Below are positions 30,596-39,491 of a stretch of DNA of 48,948 nt, piece by piece. The translations under genes and the position numbers were made by a program. The notes beneath the pieces are model-generated. The model saw only the letters and a program-made list of their open reading frames with translations, searched no databases and was not told the origin of the DNA. Source of the stretch: LH-M37 sp032251315 (GTDB lineage Bacteria; Pseudomonadota; Gammaproteobacteria; SZUA-229). Where the stretch lies: NCBI GenBank assembly GCA_032251315.1, contig JAVVEE010000007.1, positions 1 to 48,948 on the forward strand. Reading direction: 5' to 3'. Within the stretch, counting starts at the first letter, position 1. Each line of letters begins with the position of its first letter.

Positions 30596-33256
30596 CTACG
30601 CGTAGAGCGGGTTGGGTTTGTTGATGTCGATGCCGTATTGCTTGATGGCGTCGTTAACTTTGGCGACCGGGATGGTGCCTTCATCGGCTAGCGTCTTCAG
30701 TGTTGCCAGCACGACATAATGGCTGTTTACCTCAAAGTAACGACGCAGTTTCTTGCGCGTATCCGAGCGGCCATAGCCATCGGTGCCGAGTACGGTGTAG
30801 GTCATCGGTATGAAGCCGCGAATCTGTTCGGCGACGTTGCGTACATAATCCGAGGCTGAAATCACCGGCCCTCCGCAATCTTTCAAAGCCTGTTCGACAT
30901 AGCTGATACGCGCCTTCTTCGAGGGGTTGAGCATGTTCCAGCGCTCACACTCGCGGGCTTCGCGCGCCAGTTCGTTGTAGCTGGTGATGCTCCAGACATC
31001 GGCGCTCACGCCCCAGTCTTTCTCCAGCAGCTCGGCTGCTTCAATCACTTCGCGCAGAATGGTGCCGCTGCCGAATAGCTGCGCTTTGGGCTGCGCCTTT
31101 TTGGCCTTATGAGTGCTGAACGGGTACATGCCTTTGAGGATGCCTTCTTCCGCGCCTCTGGGCATGGCAGGCATCTGGTAGGTCTCATTCATGGCGGTTA
31201 TATAGAAATAAACATTTTCCTGTTCCTGCACCATGCGGCGCATGCCGTCCTGAATAATCACCGCCATTTCGTAGGCGAAGCAGGGATCATAAGCGATGCA
31301 GTTAGGGATGGTCGATGCCACCAGCAGGCTGTGACCGTCCTGATGTTGCAGGCCTTCACCGGCCAGGGTGGTGCGCCCGGCGGTGCCGCCGATGAGGAAG
31401 CCGCGTGCCTGCATGTCACCCGCCGCCCAGGCCAGATCGCCAATGCGCTGGAAGCCGAACATGGAGTAGAAAACGTAGAACGGAATCATGCTGACGCCGT
31501 GTGCGCTGTAGGCGGTAGCGGCGGCAATCCATGCAGACATGGCGCCGGCTTCGTTGATGCCTTCTTCCAGTACCTGACCGGTCTTGTCCTCTTTATAGAA
31601 CATGACCTGATTTTTATCCTGTGGCTCGTACAGCTGGCCGACCGAGGAGTAGATGCCCAGCTGGCGGAACATGCCTTCCATGCCGAAGGTGCGCGCTTCA
31701 TCAGGGACGATGGGCACAATCTTTTTGCCGATGGTCTTGTCGCGGGTGAGCAAAGTGAGCATGCGTACAAAGCCCATGGTGGTCGACATTTCGCGCTCAC
31801 CGGAACCTTCCAGTATGCCGTCAAAAATGCTGAGTCCGGGCACGGTTAGCGGTTCCGCGAAACGGGTGCGTCTAGGCAGGTAACCGCCCAGTTCCTGGCG
31901 GCGCGCCTGCAGGTACTGTATCTCCTCGCTGTCATCAGCGGGGCGGTAATACTCGGCATTTTCAGCCTGCTCGACAGAGATGGGGATGTCGAAACGGTCG
32001 CGGAAGCGTTTCAGGCTTTCGATGTCCATCTTCTTCTGTGAGTGGGTTGCATTCTGAGCTTCACCGGCCTCACCCATGCCATAGCCCTTGACGGTCTTGG
32101 CCAGAATAACGGTGGGCTGGCCCTTGTGTTTAATCGCTGCGGCATAGGCGGCATATACTTTGTGCGGATCATGGCCGCCGCGGTTCAGGCGCCAGATCGC
32201 ATCGTCCGACATGGTTGCTACCATGGCTTTCAGTTCGGGATTGGTGCCGAAGAAATTTTCACGCACATAAGCGCCGTCTTTGGCCTTGTAGTTCTGATAA
32301 TCACCGTCAACCACCTCTTCCATGCGCTTGCGCAACAGGCCGTCTTTGTCCTGATCGAGTAGTGAATCCCAGGAGCCGCCCCAGACCACCTTGATGACAT
32401 TCCAGCCTGCACCGCGGTAGAGTGATTCCAGCTCCTGGATGATTTTGCCGTTGCCGTGAACCGGGCCGTCCAGCCGCTGAAGATTGCAGTTGATAACAAA
32501 AATAAGGTTGTCGAGCTTTTCACGACCGGCGAGTGTAATCGCCCCCACTGACTCCGGCTCATCCATTTCGCCATCGCCACAGAAGGCCCAGACCTTGCGG
32601 TTGCCGGCTTCGGTAATGCTGCGATCATTCAGGTATTTCATGAAACGCGCCTGATAGATCGACATGATCGGACCCAGGCCCATGGAGACGGTCGGGAACT
32701 GCCAGAAATCCGGCATCAGCCAGGGGTGCGGGTAGGAGGAGAGACCGCCGCCATCGACTTCCTGACGGAAATTGTCCATTTGTTCCTTGCTAAGGCGGCC
32801 TTCCAGATAGGCGCGTGAATAGATGCCCGGTGATGAATGTCCCTGAATAAAGACCAGATCACCGCCATTTTCGTGTTCGGCGCCGTGGAAAAAGTGATTG
32901 AAACCGACATCATAGAGTGTCGCCGCTGAAGAAAAGCTGGCGATATGACCGCCCAGCTCAGACGACTCCTTATTAGCGCGCACCACCATGACCATGGCAT
33001 TCCAGCGAATCAGTGAACGAATACGACGTTCGATAGCCGGGTCACCGGGGGTGTATTCCTCAAGATGCTTGGGAATGGTGTTCAGGTAGGCGGTGTTATT
33101 GGTGAACGGTAAATTGCTGCCCGAACGGCGGGCATTATCAATAAGTTGTTCAAGCAGAAAATGGGCCCGTTCAGGGCCTTCATGTTCAATAACAGCGGAG
33201 AGCGCATCCAGCCATTCACGTGTTTCCAGTGGATCGATGTCGTTTAAATCAGTCAT
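30596..33256 (-). CDS. aceE: Pyruvate dehydrogenase E1, homodimeric type
   Basis: E1 decarboxylates pyruvate with thiamine diphosphate and acetylates the lipoyl groups of AceF. At 886 residues it matches the homodimeric type of E. coli. Key stretches are DPLETREWLDALSAVIEHEG at the start, HSSPGIYSRAYLEGRL, and the thiamine diphosphate motif CGDGEMDEPES...NLIFVINCNLQRLDGPV. It is the first gene of aceE-aceF-lpdA. No pdhR regulator lies next to it. A candidate promoter is given separately. The MITE copy 2 sits further upstream, between aceE and argG. Confidence 0.97.
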   Translation of the reverse strand: MTDLNDIDPLETREWLDALSAVIEHEGPERAHFLLEQLIDNARRSGSNLPFTNNTAYLNTIPKHLEEYTPGDPAIERRIRSLIRWNAMVMVVRANKESSELGGHIASFSSAATLYDVGFNHFFHGAEHENGGDLVFIQGHSSPGIYSRAYLEGRLSKEQMDNFRQEVDGGGLSSYPHPWLMPDFWQFPTVSMGLGPIMSIYQARFMKYLNDRSITEAGNRKVWAFCGDGEMDEPESVGAITLAGREKLDNLIFVINCNLQRLDGPVHGNGKIIQELESLYRGAGWNVIKVVWGGSWDSLLDQDKDGLLRKRMEEVVDGDYQNYKAKDGAYVRENFFGTNPELKAMVATMSDDAIWRLNRGGHDPHKVYAAYAAAIKHKGQPTVILAKTVKGYGMGEAGEAQNATHSQKKMDIESLKRFRDRFDIPISVEQAENAEYYRPADDSEEIQYLQARRQELGGYLPRRTRFAEPLTVPGLSIFDGILEGSGEREMSTTMGFVRMLTLLTRDKTIGKKIVPIVPDEARTFGMEGMFRQLGIYSSVGQLYEPQDKNQVMFYKEDKTGQVLEEGINEAGAMSAWIAAATAYSAHGVSMIPFYVFYSMFGFQRIGDLAWAAGDMQARGFLIGGTAGRTTLAGEGLQHQDGHSLLVASTIPNCIAYDPCFAYEMAVIIQDGMRRMVQEQENVYFYITAMNETYQMPAMPRGAEEGILKGMYPFSTHKAKKAQPKAQLFGSGTILREVIEAAELLEKDWGVSADVWSITSYNELAREARECERWNMLNPSKKARISYVEQALKDCGGPVISASDYVRNVAEQIRGFIPMTYTVLGTDGYGRSDTRKKLRRYFEVNSHYVVLATLKTLADEGTIPVAKVNDAIKQYGIDINKPNPLYA

Positions 33257-33395
33257 ATATATCTCGCATGTTCGAAGAAAATACCGTCAACTTCCATTAA
33301 GTTTTGGGTATTTCTACGAAATTGTTCGTTGGACGTTTTTTGCCGCGGCCAGCCTCGTGCAGCAGGCAGGCTCTACAATAAAAGCCAGAGGCCGA

Positions 33396-33424
33396 ATTAT
33401 AGAAGTTAATCGGCAGTTAGTCGA
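33396..33424 (-). promoter_or_regulatory. Candidate aceE promoter
   Basis: On the minus strand, TCGACT (33424-33419), a 17-base spacer and a perfect TATAAT (33401-33396) would start transcription about 130 bases before aceE. No known regulator site was recognised in the leader. The call rests on the consensus match only. Confidence 0.45.
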
Positions 33425-33483
33425 ATTTGAGCCGATGAAAACAGGCGCTGCAAAGCAGGTCGGCTGACAAGATTAGGCGCAGA

Positions 33484-33617
33484 TACTATTGAGTTATATG
33501 GAAAGGATACCCTTCAATCAAGACGCGCTGAGAATACATCCGTGTACGCTCGGCAGCAGCATCCCTGCTGCTGACGGTCTTGATTGAAGGGTATCCTTTC
33601 CATGCGTTTTGTTAGTA
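33484..33617. mobile_element. MITE-like element, copy 2, inverted relative to copy 1
   Basis: This 134-bp unit is the reverse complement of 18555-18688 except for one base (inside the CGTGTACGCT region). The 27-bp terminal repeats lie at 33498-33524 and 33577-33603. It separates the divergent aceE and argG genes and ends 37 bp before the argG -10 box. A long antisense frame through it into argG is not a gene. Confidence 0.85.
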
Positions 33618-33653
33618 AGCTTCGGATTTTTTCTATTGAGGGCCGCTCTCCGG

Positions 33654-33659
33654 TATAAT
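33654..33659 (+). promoter_or_regulatory. Candidate argG -10 box
   Basis: A perfect TATAAT lies 38 bp before the argG start, directly downstream of the MITE. The -35 region (about 33631-33636, TTCTAT) is weak, so an activator or a contribution by the element's end is possible. Confidence 0.4.
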
Positions 33660-33697
33660 CGCCACCCATTAATAGATCTGCAAAACGGAGCGACCTG

Positions 33698-34924
33698 ATG
33701 TCTGCCAGAAAAACCAATATCAAAAAAGCCGTGCTTGCCTATTCGGGCGGCCTGGATACCTCCATCATTCTGAAATGGCTGGAAGACGAATACGGTTGCG
33801 AAGTCGTCACCTTCACCGCTGACATCGGTCAGGGCGAAGAGGTCGAACCGGCGCGCGCCAAGGCGCAGGCCATGGGCATCAAGGAGATCTACATCGAAGA
33901 CCTGCGCGAAGAGTTTGTGCGCGACTACGTCTTCCCCATGTTTCGCGCCAACACTATCTACGAAGGTGAATACCTGCTGGGCACCTCGATTGCGCGCCCG
34001 CTCATCGCCAAGCGCCTGGTCGAAATCGCCAGCGCCACCGGTGCCGATGCCATCTCCCATGGCGCCACCGGCAAGGGCAACGATCAGGTGCGATTCGAAC
34101 TGGGCGCCTATGCGCTCAAACCCGACGTGCACGTGATCGCACCCTGGCGGGAATGGGACCTGAACTCGCGCGAAAAACTCATGGACTATGCCAAAAAGCA
34201 CAACATCCCGGTCGATTTCAACAAGGGCAAAAAATCGCCCTATTCGATGGACGCCAACCTGCTGCATATCTCCTACGAAGGCGGTATTCTGGAAGATCCC
34301 TGGGCCGAAGCCGAAGACGACATGTGGCGCTGGTCGGTCTCACCCGAGCAGGCGCCCGACAAGGCTACCTATCTCGAACTGACTTATGAGCAGGGCGACA
34401 TCGTGGCCCTCGACGGCAAAGCCATGAGCCCCGCCGAAGTGCTCACTGAGCTCAACCGCGTCGGTGGTGCCAACGGCATTGGCCGTCTCGACATCGTCGA
34501 AAACCGCTATGTCGGCATGAAATCGCGCGGTTGCTACGAAACCCCCGGTGGCACCATCATGATGAAAGCGCATCGCGCCATCGAATCGCTCACCCTGGAT
34601 CGTGAAGTCGCCCATCTCAAAGACGAGCTGATGCCACGCTACGCTACCCTGATTTACAACGGTTACTGGTGGAGCCCCGAGCGCACCATGTTGCAGACCA
34701 TGATCGACGAATCGCAGAAAACCGTGAACGGCGTGGTGCGCGTTAAACTGTACAAGGGTAGCGTCTCCGCCGTGGGCCGTAAATCAGCCACCGATTCACT
34801 GTTCGATGAAAGCATCGCCACCTTCGAAGACGATGCCGGTGCCTACAATCAGCAGGATGCCGAAGGCTTTATCAAGCTGAATGCGTTGCGCCTGAAAATT
34901 CAGGCATCACGACGTAATAAATAA
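33698..34924 (+). CDS. argG: Argininosuccinate synthase
   Basis: ArgG joins citrulline and aspartate using ATP, the penultimate step of arginine synthesis. The 408-residue protein has the ATP-pyrophosphatase P-loop AYSGGLDTSIILKWL near the N-terminus, then TADIGQGEE, GATGKGNDQVRFE and SYEGGILEDPW, all typical of the family. CGGAG lies eight bases before the ATG at 33698. The gene appears monocistronic, and the DUF3622 gene follows after 60 bp. The codon use is rich in GC third positions (GCC, ATC, GTC), which may reflect higher expression. Confidence 0.97.
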   Translation: MSARKTNIKKAVLAYSGGLDTSIILKWLEDEYGCEVVTFTADIGQGEEVEPARAKAQAMGIKEIYIEDLREEFVRDYVFPMFRANTIYEGEYLLGTSIARPLIAKRLVEIASATGADAISHGATGKGNDQVRFELGAYALKPDVHVIAPWREWDLNSREKLMDYAKKHNIPVDFNKGKKSPYSMDANLLHISYEGGILEDPWAEAEDDMWRWSVSPEQAPDKATYLELTYEQGDIVALDGKAMSPAEVLTELNRVGGANGIGRLDIVENRYVGMKSRGCYETPGGTIMMKAHRAIESLTLDREVAHLKDELMPRYATLIYNGYWWSPERTMLQTMIDESQKTVNGVVRVKLYKGSVSAVGRKSATDSLFDESIATFEDDAGAYNQQDAEGFIKLNALRLKIQASRRNK

Positions 34925-34984
34925 TTGTCGCAACTTGCCGACTGTCATTAACCAGAATAGATCAACGCCCAGGAAATATAGAAA

Positions 34985-35287
34985 ATGACACAAAGCAGGA
35001 AATACAGCTATCGAATCGAACAGGACGGTTCTAGCTGGACGGTCGATATAGTAAGGCGAGTCACCTCAAGAGCCGTCGTGGTTTCAAAAAGCCAAGGCGG
35101 CTTCGACATCGAAGCCGAGGCAAAAAGCTGGGCAGAGGACGAAGTCAGCAAGTTTCTGAAAAGGCATAACCTTAACGAGCAGCAGAAACGCCGCGCCCGG
35201 AAAATCGAAGATGAAAAAAGAATCGCCATGAAGCCGAAGCCGGAAGAAGTGGTGGAAGAAAAGCCGGATGAGAATCAGGAAGACTAA
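34985..35287 (+). CDS. DUF3622 family small protein
   Basis: This 100-residue cytoplasmic protein begins KYSYRIEQDGSSWTVDIVRRVTSRAVVVSKSQGGF, the pattern of the DUF3622 family found in Vibrio, Shewanella and other gammaproteobacteria. The middle segment (EAEAKSWAEDEVSKFLKRHNL) is helical. The tail is highly charged (EEVVEEKPDENQED) and probably disordered. There are no membrane or signal features and the function is unknown. It follows argG by 60 bp and may be on the same transcript. Its AGGAAATATAGAAA upstream contains a usable AGGA. Confidence 0.8.
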   Translation: MTQSRKYSYRIEQDGSSWTVDIVRRVTSRAVVVSKSQGGFDIEAEAKSWAEDEVSKFLKRHNLNEQQKRRARKIEDEKRIAMKPKPEEVVEEKPDENQED

Positions 35288-35315
35288 AGTTTAATGGCTT
35301 AGACGAAAAAGTTTG

Positions 35316-35348
35316 TAGATTGGGCTGGCGCAGGAAGCCCATAATCTA
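35316..35348. terminator. Imperfect hairpin between convergent genes
   Basis: TAGATTGGGCT (35316-35326) pairs with AGCCC-AT-AATCTA (35336-35348), with a two-base bulge. It lies between the convergent DUF3622 and olsF genes. No T-run follows, so terminator function is uncertain. Confidence 0.4.
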
Positions 35349-37103
35349 TTAGGCAGCATCCAGATTTTCACTTTCCGGTACATGGCTTTCAATATAACGC
35401 TCCCGCTTTTTTCGTTTGATGGTATCCATGTGCATAAAAATCAGTGCGTCCACACAGTGTGAAAAATCGGGGTCAATATTAAAGCCCAGGAATTCACATC
35501 CGCCCGGCTGGCACACCTCGACATATTGTTTGTAAAGTATCGGTACGCGCACACCGAACTCAGCCAGCTTATCTTTCAGAATGGCATAGGCCCGTTTGTA
35601 ATCATCCTCATCAGTTACACCTTTAAAGGCAGTAAACTCTTTACTGGGCATAAAGTGAAACGGAAGTCTGGCTGCAGCGAGGTTGTTATCACTGCCGAAA
35701 AGCTCCGTATAAAAACTGGCGATAAGCGCTCGTGCAGGTTCAGGGTATGAGGTGCTGAGTGAGACCGGCCCGAACATATAGCGTATATGCGGGTGCTGCT
35801 GTAAATAGGCGCCAATGCCATACCAGAGATAATCGAGACTGCGCTTGCCCTGATATCTTGGCTGGATGAAACTGCGCCCAAGTTCTATGGCATTTTCCAG
35901 ATAAGGCGTGAACGCCTTGTCGAACTTGAACAGGCTATGGGTGTACAGCCCGGCCTCGCCTTTTTCTTTGAGAATCTTTCCCGCCTCACCAATGCGATAT
36001 GAACCAACGATTTCCAGTTCGTTCTCGTCCCATAAAATAAGATGACGGTAATAACGATCATAGCTGTCGATGTCGAGGGCATTTCCGGTACCTTCCTGCG
36101 CCTGCCGGAAAGACAGTTCACGCAGACGGCCGATTTCGCGCATAACGCTGGAATTGGACAGGTAGTCAAATAGATAAATCTTCATACCATCCTGCGTTTC
36201 GCCAATAAGCTGTGATGCCCTCAGTTCCTTACGGATCAATTTGGCAGCGACCGGATGAATAATATTCTCAACAGGCTTGAACAGCTCTTCCTTCTTATTT
36301 TTACCAAGCAGATAGACCTGCTTGCGCATGCGTTTCGCGATGGCCGATTTGGTCATGTCCAGCGCATCGATAGACTCCCAGGGAATGGGTCTGCCAACCC
36401 GAAATGAAATCTCGCTATCCTGCTTGTTAAGCATCTCGTTCACCAGCATCATGGTGCCAAATGGTTTGTAGACGCTGGAAAGGCCATAAAATAGCGCCGA
36501 GTTTCTGCCCTGAATATGCACCGGAACAATGGGCGCTCTGGTTTTTTTAGCCAGGTATAAAAAACCGGTTTTCCATTTTCCATCGCGAACACCATGGGGC
36601 CGTATGCGCGACACCTCCCCAGTGGGAAATATAATCACCGCCTGCTCAGATTCCAGTGCGCCTACAATCTGGCGCATGCTTTTAAGATGCCCGGCTTTCT
36701 TCGGCATATTATCGACCGAATGAAATAGATTTTTAAGCGGATCAATATGGGTAAGCAAGGTCGTCGCAACAATTCTCACATCGACCCTGATCTCTGACAC
36801 CAGCTTTAACAGCGCCAACCCATCCAGCGAACCCAGCGGGTGATTGGCGACAATAATCACACGTCCCTGATCAGGAATTTTGGAGCGGTCTTTATTCGAC
36901 ACCCGAAAGGTAAATTTAAGGTGCTCCAGCACAGCATCATTAAATTCAAGACCCTCCAGATGCTGATTAGTCTGAATGAAATGATTAATCTCATCCTGAT
37001 GCAGCAGTTTTTTCAGAATAGAAGTAGCCGCCTTCACCAGCGATTTATTTGATTCATCCAAATTTGGTAAATAAACTCTCAGCAGGGCATCAACATCAAT
37101 CAT
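35349..37103 (-). CDS. olsF: OlsF-like bifunctional acyltransferase (ornithine lipid synthesis)
   Basis: This two-domain acyltransferase of about 584 residues makes phosphorus-free ornithine lipids. The N-terminal half is a PlsC-type O-acyltransferase with NHPLGSLDG and FPTGEVSRIRPHG. The C-terminal half (from about 300) is a GNAT-fold N-acyltransferase like OlsB, with IGRLRELSFRQAQEGTG, DRYYRHLILWDENELEIVGSYRIG and the final YKQYVEVCQPGGCEFLGFNIDPDFSHCVDALI. This order matches the OlsF described in Serratia and Flavobacteria. The frame opens at 37154; the ATG at 37103 is chosen because GAGAATTGAG precedes it and MIDVDALL starts the domain. It stands alone and is possibly phosphate-responsive, though no Pho box was recognised. 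Confidence 0.75.
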   Translation of the reverse strand: MIDVDALLRVYLPNLDESNKSLVKAATSILKKLLHQDEINHFIQTNQHLEGLEFNDAVLEHLKFTFRVSNKDRSKIPDQGRVIIVANHPLGSLDGLALLKLVSEIRVDVRIVATTLLTHIDPLKNLFHSVDNMPKKAGHLKSMRQIVGALESEQAVIIFPTGEVSRIRPHGVRDGKWKTGFLYLAKKTRAPIVPVHIQGRNSALFYGLSSVYKPFGTMMLVNEMLNKQDSEISFRVGRPIPWESIDALDMTKSAIAKRMRKQVYLLGKNKKEELFKPVENIIHPVAAKLIRKELRASQLIGETQDGMKIYLFDYLSNSSVMREIGRLRELSFRQAQEGTGNALDIDSYDRYYRHLILWDENELEIVGSYRIGEAGKILKEKGEAGLYTHSLFKFDKAFTPYLENAIELGRSFIQPRYQGKRSLDYLWYGIGAYLQQHPHIRYMFGPVSLSTSYPEPARALIASFYTELFGSDNNLAAARLPFHFMPSKEFTAFKGVTDEDDYKRAYAILKDKLAEFGVRVPILYKQYVEVCQPGGCEFLGFNIDPDFSHCVDALIFMHMDTIKRKKRERYIESHVPESENLDAA

Positions 37104-37558
37104 CTCAATTCTCACTATCAGGCTATATTTATGAAAATAAAGATATATGCCCAATATGACGGATATAAGTCATTATTGTGACAAAACAATGAAAATGCAG
37201 CGGTTATGTGGAGTGAGTTAGAGATGATGCCTGTTTGCCGCTAGCAGTAGGTCGGCAAACCTTTGCCGACGAAATGAACGAGTCAGGGTAGAGACAATTT
37301 TTCTCTGTCCAGGATTGTCATCTCGAACGCATGTGAGAGTTCTTGGTTTTATCTTTCAGTATTAATTATCTGTTGTTTTATGGGTAGTGGGTTAGCGAAC
37401 CAATTACCCACCATGATACGACTTATCAAGAAGGTTAATAAGTACACAGTTGCATACGGAAACAAGATCCCATTCAACCCACAAAATGCCCCCACCTATT
37501 GATATAAAAAACCATCCATTTATACTGAATCAATCGTTATTACCAATGATACATCTTC
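37104..37558. other. Intergenic region with two dispersed repeats
   Basis: No gene is seen. It contains one GTCATYTCGA repeat copy (37317-37344) and a 55-bp sequence (37387-37441) that recurs in opposite orientation at 48284-48338 with about eight differences. Upstream of oxyR, TATACT near 37518 may be a -10 box. Confidence 0.75.
37387..37441 (-). repeat. 55-bp dispersed repeat, copy 1
   Basis: Reverse-complemented, this segment matches 48284-48338 at about 47 of 55 positions. It starts TTATTAACCTTC and ends in a GTGGGT/ACCCAC hairpin. In both places a GTCATYTCGA...TCTTGGTTTTA copy lies within 100 bases. Confidence 0.75.
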
Positions 37559-38491
37559 ATGAATCTACGTGACCTCAAATACCTGATCGCTATCGCCGAG
37601 ACCGGCCATTTTGGTAAGGCGGCGGAGCGCTGCTTCGTCAGCCAGCCGACGCTGAGCGGGCAGATAAAGAAGCTGGAGGACGAGCTGGGTGTGGTGCTGT
37701 TCGAGCGCACTAACCGTTCGGTGGCGATCACCCCCACAGGTGAAGCCATTTTGCAGCATGCGCACCGCATCATGGAGCAAGTGAAAAGTATTCAGCAGCT
37801 GGCACGTTCGCATAACGATCCGCTGGCGGGGCCGTTGTGGCTGGGGGCGATCCCCACTATCAGCCCGTACTTGATGCCGCTGATTCTACTGCCGCTTAAA
37901 AGCGAGTATCCACAGATGCGGCTGGTGCTGTCGGAGGAGATGACCGATACCCTGCTGGCGCGGCTGCATAATCATGAAATTGATGCGGCGCTGCTGGCGA
38001 CGCCAGTGGAGGATGCTGATCTTGTGGCGATCCCGCTCTATGACGAGCCGTTCTGGCTGGCCTGCGCGCGGGGCAGTGAGCTTGAGGCGAAGGAGAGCAT
38101 CAGCCAGCGCGACCTTGAGCATATCGATCTGCTGCTGTTATCCGATGGCCATTGCCTGGCCGAGCAGGCGATGCATGTCTGCCGCTTGCGCAGTCGGGAT
38201 AACCAGGGTGAGATGGCGGATCTGCGTGCGGCCAGTCTGGAAACTCTGTTGCAGCTGGTGGCGGCGGGCATGGGGTCGACGCTGGTACCGGCACTGGCGC
38301 TGCGCGGGTCATGGGGCAGCGCCAGTGAGATTGCGATTCGCAAGCTGGAGATGGCCGATGCCTATCGCCGCGTAGTGATGGTGTTCCGCAGGAGTTTCCC
38401 CCGCCGCCAGGCCATCGACATGCTGGCGAGAGTCATTCAGGCGCAGTTGCCCGACAGCGTCAAAAAACGCCCCCTCAAGAAAATCCAATAG
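37559..38491 (+). CDS. oxyR: Hydrogen peroxide sensor OxyR (LysR family)
   Basis: OxyR activates peroxide defence genes when Cys199 and Cys208 form a disulfide. This 310-residue LysR regulator begins with MNLRDLKYLIAIAETGHFGKAAERCFVSQPTLSGQI. It has the OxyR signature GHCLAEQAMHVC with cysteines at exactly 199 and 208, as in E. coli. The C-terminus (VKKRPLKKIQ) is a little longer than usual. It is followed 183 bp downstream by a peroxiredoxin-glutaredoxin gene in the same direction, with a matching OxyR box between them. The ATG at 37559 is well supported by the conserved N-terminus. Confidence 0.96.
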   Translation: MNLRDLKYLIAIAETGHFGKAAERCFVSQPTLSGQIKKLEDELGVVLFERTNRSVAITPTGEAILQHAHRIMEQVKSIQQLARSHNDPLAGPLWLGAIPTISPYLMPLILLPLKSEYPQMRLVLSEEMTDTLLARLHNHEIDAALLATPVEDADLVAIPLYDEPFWLACARGSELEAKESISQRDLEHIDLLLLSDGHCLAEQAMHVCRLRSRDNQGEMADLRAASLETLLQLVAAGMGSTLVPALALRGSWGSASEIAIRKLEMADAYRRVVMVFRRSFPRRQAIDMLARVIQAQLPDSVKKRPLKKIQ

Positions 38492-38530
38492 AGTCAGTAC
38501 GTCTCGCCTTTTTTCCCGGCATTTTTCATT

Positions 38531-38576
38531 ATCGTCAAAACCTATCGTATTAATCAAAATAAACGATTTTTATAAT
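38531..38576 (+). promoter_or_regulatory. OxyR tetrad box and promoter of the Prx-Grx gene
   Basis: ATCG (38531-38534), CTAT (38542-38545), ATCA (38553-38556) and CGAT (38564-38567) are spaced by exactly seven bases, as in the OxyR consensus ATAG-N7-CTAT-N7-ATAG-N7-CTAT. CTAT matches fully and the others at the key AT positions. A perfect TATAAT (38571-38576) follows, so the box covers the -35 region, the arrangement of an OxyR-activated promoter. Confidence 0.8.
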
Positions 38577-38673
38577 GATGCGTCGATGCGCATAATGCTT
38601 CTCATGCTGAAGATTAATTCAGCGGCTATGCCGAGAGGCAGGCTGATTACTCAAACAACAACCGGAGATCATT

Positions 38674-39420
38674 ATGTTAGAAAATCATGAACAGCAAAAA
38701 GTACCCGTAGTCACTTTCCACACCCGCCGTGACCATGAATGGGTGGATGTGACTACGGATGATGTTTTCAAGGGAAAAACCGTGGTGGTGTTTTCGCTGC
38801 CCGGCGCATTTACCCCGACCTGCTCATCCACCCATCTGCCGCGCTACAACCAGTTGACGCCGGTGTTTAAAGCCAATGGTGTCGATGAGGTGGTCTGCGT
38901 CTCGGTGAACGACGCCTTTGTTATGAATGAATGGCGCAACGAGCAGAAGGCAGACAATGTGACCTTCCTGCCCGATGGCAATGGTGATTTCACCCGCGGC
39001 ATGGGCATGCTGGTGGCGAAAAATGATCTGGGCTTTGGTGACCGTTCATGGCGTTATTCGATGTTGGTGAAAGACGGTGTGGTCGAAAAGATGTTCATCG
39101 AACCGGATTTGCCCGGTGACCCGTTCGAAGTTTCGGATGCCGACACCATGCTGGCATATGTCGCGCCCGAGGCGACCGTGCCAGCGGATGTCGCCATTTT
39201 TACCCGCGAAGGTTGCGAGTTCTGTGTGCGCGCCAAAGGCATGTTGCGCGACGCGGGCATCGATTTTCAGGAGATGGTGCTGAACCGTGATTACACCGAG
39301 GCCACCCTGCGCGCCATATCGGATAAGGCAACCGTGCCACAGGTGTTCATTAACGGTGAGCGCATCGGCGGCTCCGAAGAGCTGGAAGCCTACATGAAGC
39401 AGGCTAATCAGGCGGCATAA
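38674..39420 (+). CDS. Hybrid peroxiredoxin-glutaredoxin (Prx5/Grx)
   Basis: This is a glutathione-dependent peroxidase of 248 residues. The N-terminal ~165 residues form a Prx5-type peroxiredoxin with the peroxidatic cysteine in PGAFTPTCSSTHLP (Cys50). The C-terminal ~75 residues form a glutaredoxin with CEFC (Cys181, Cys184) and TVPQVFINGERIGGS. Such fusions, known from Haemophilus and Chromatium, reduce hydrogen peroxide and alkyl peroxides with glutathione. They need glutathione reductase, the gene that follows here but is broken. CCGGAG precedes the ATG at 38674. OxyR control is indicated by the box upstream, and a strong terminator follows. Confidence 0.96.
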   Translation: MLENHEQQKVPVVTFHTRRDHEWVDVTTDDVFKGKTVVVFSLPGAFTPTCSSTHLPRYNQLTPVFKANGVDEVVCVSVNDAFVMNEWRNEQKADNVTFLPDGNGDFTRGMGMLVAKNDLGFGDRSWRYSMLVKDGVVEKMFIEPDLPGDPFEVSDADTMLAYVAPEATVPADVAIFTREGCEFCVRAKGMLRDAGIDFQEMVLNRDYTEATLRAISDKATVPQVFINGERIGGSEELEAYMKQANQAA

Positions 39421-39426
39421 CGACCC

Positions 39427-39454
39427 CGGCTCTCCCTGAGTGGAGAGCCGTTTT
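39427..39454 (+). terminator. Intrinsic terminator after Prx-Grx gene
   Basis: CGGCTCTCC (39427-39435) pairs with GGAGAGCCG (39442-39450) over a six-base loop, followed by TTTT. It ends the peroxiredoxin transcript just before the gor remnant. Confidence 0.88.
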
Positions 39455-39491
39455 ATACCGGACGTCTATTAAATATTGAGGAGATGTAGAG

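Noticed and set aside
33518..34267. 249-codon minus-strand frame covering the MITE and the start of argG
   Set aside because: It overlaps argG in antisense and runs through the inverted-repeat element; no family resemblance.
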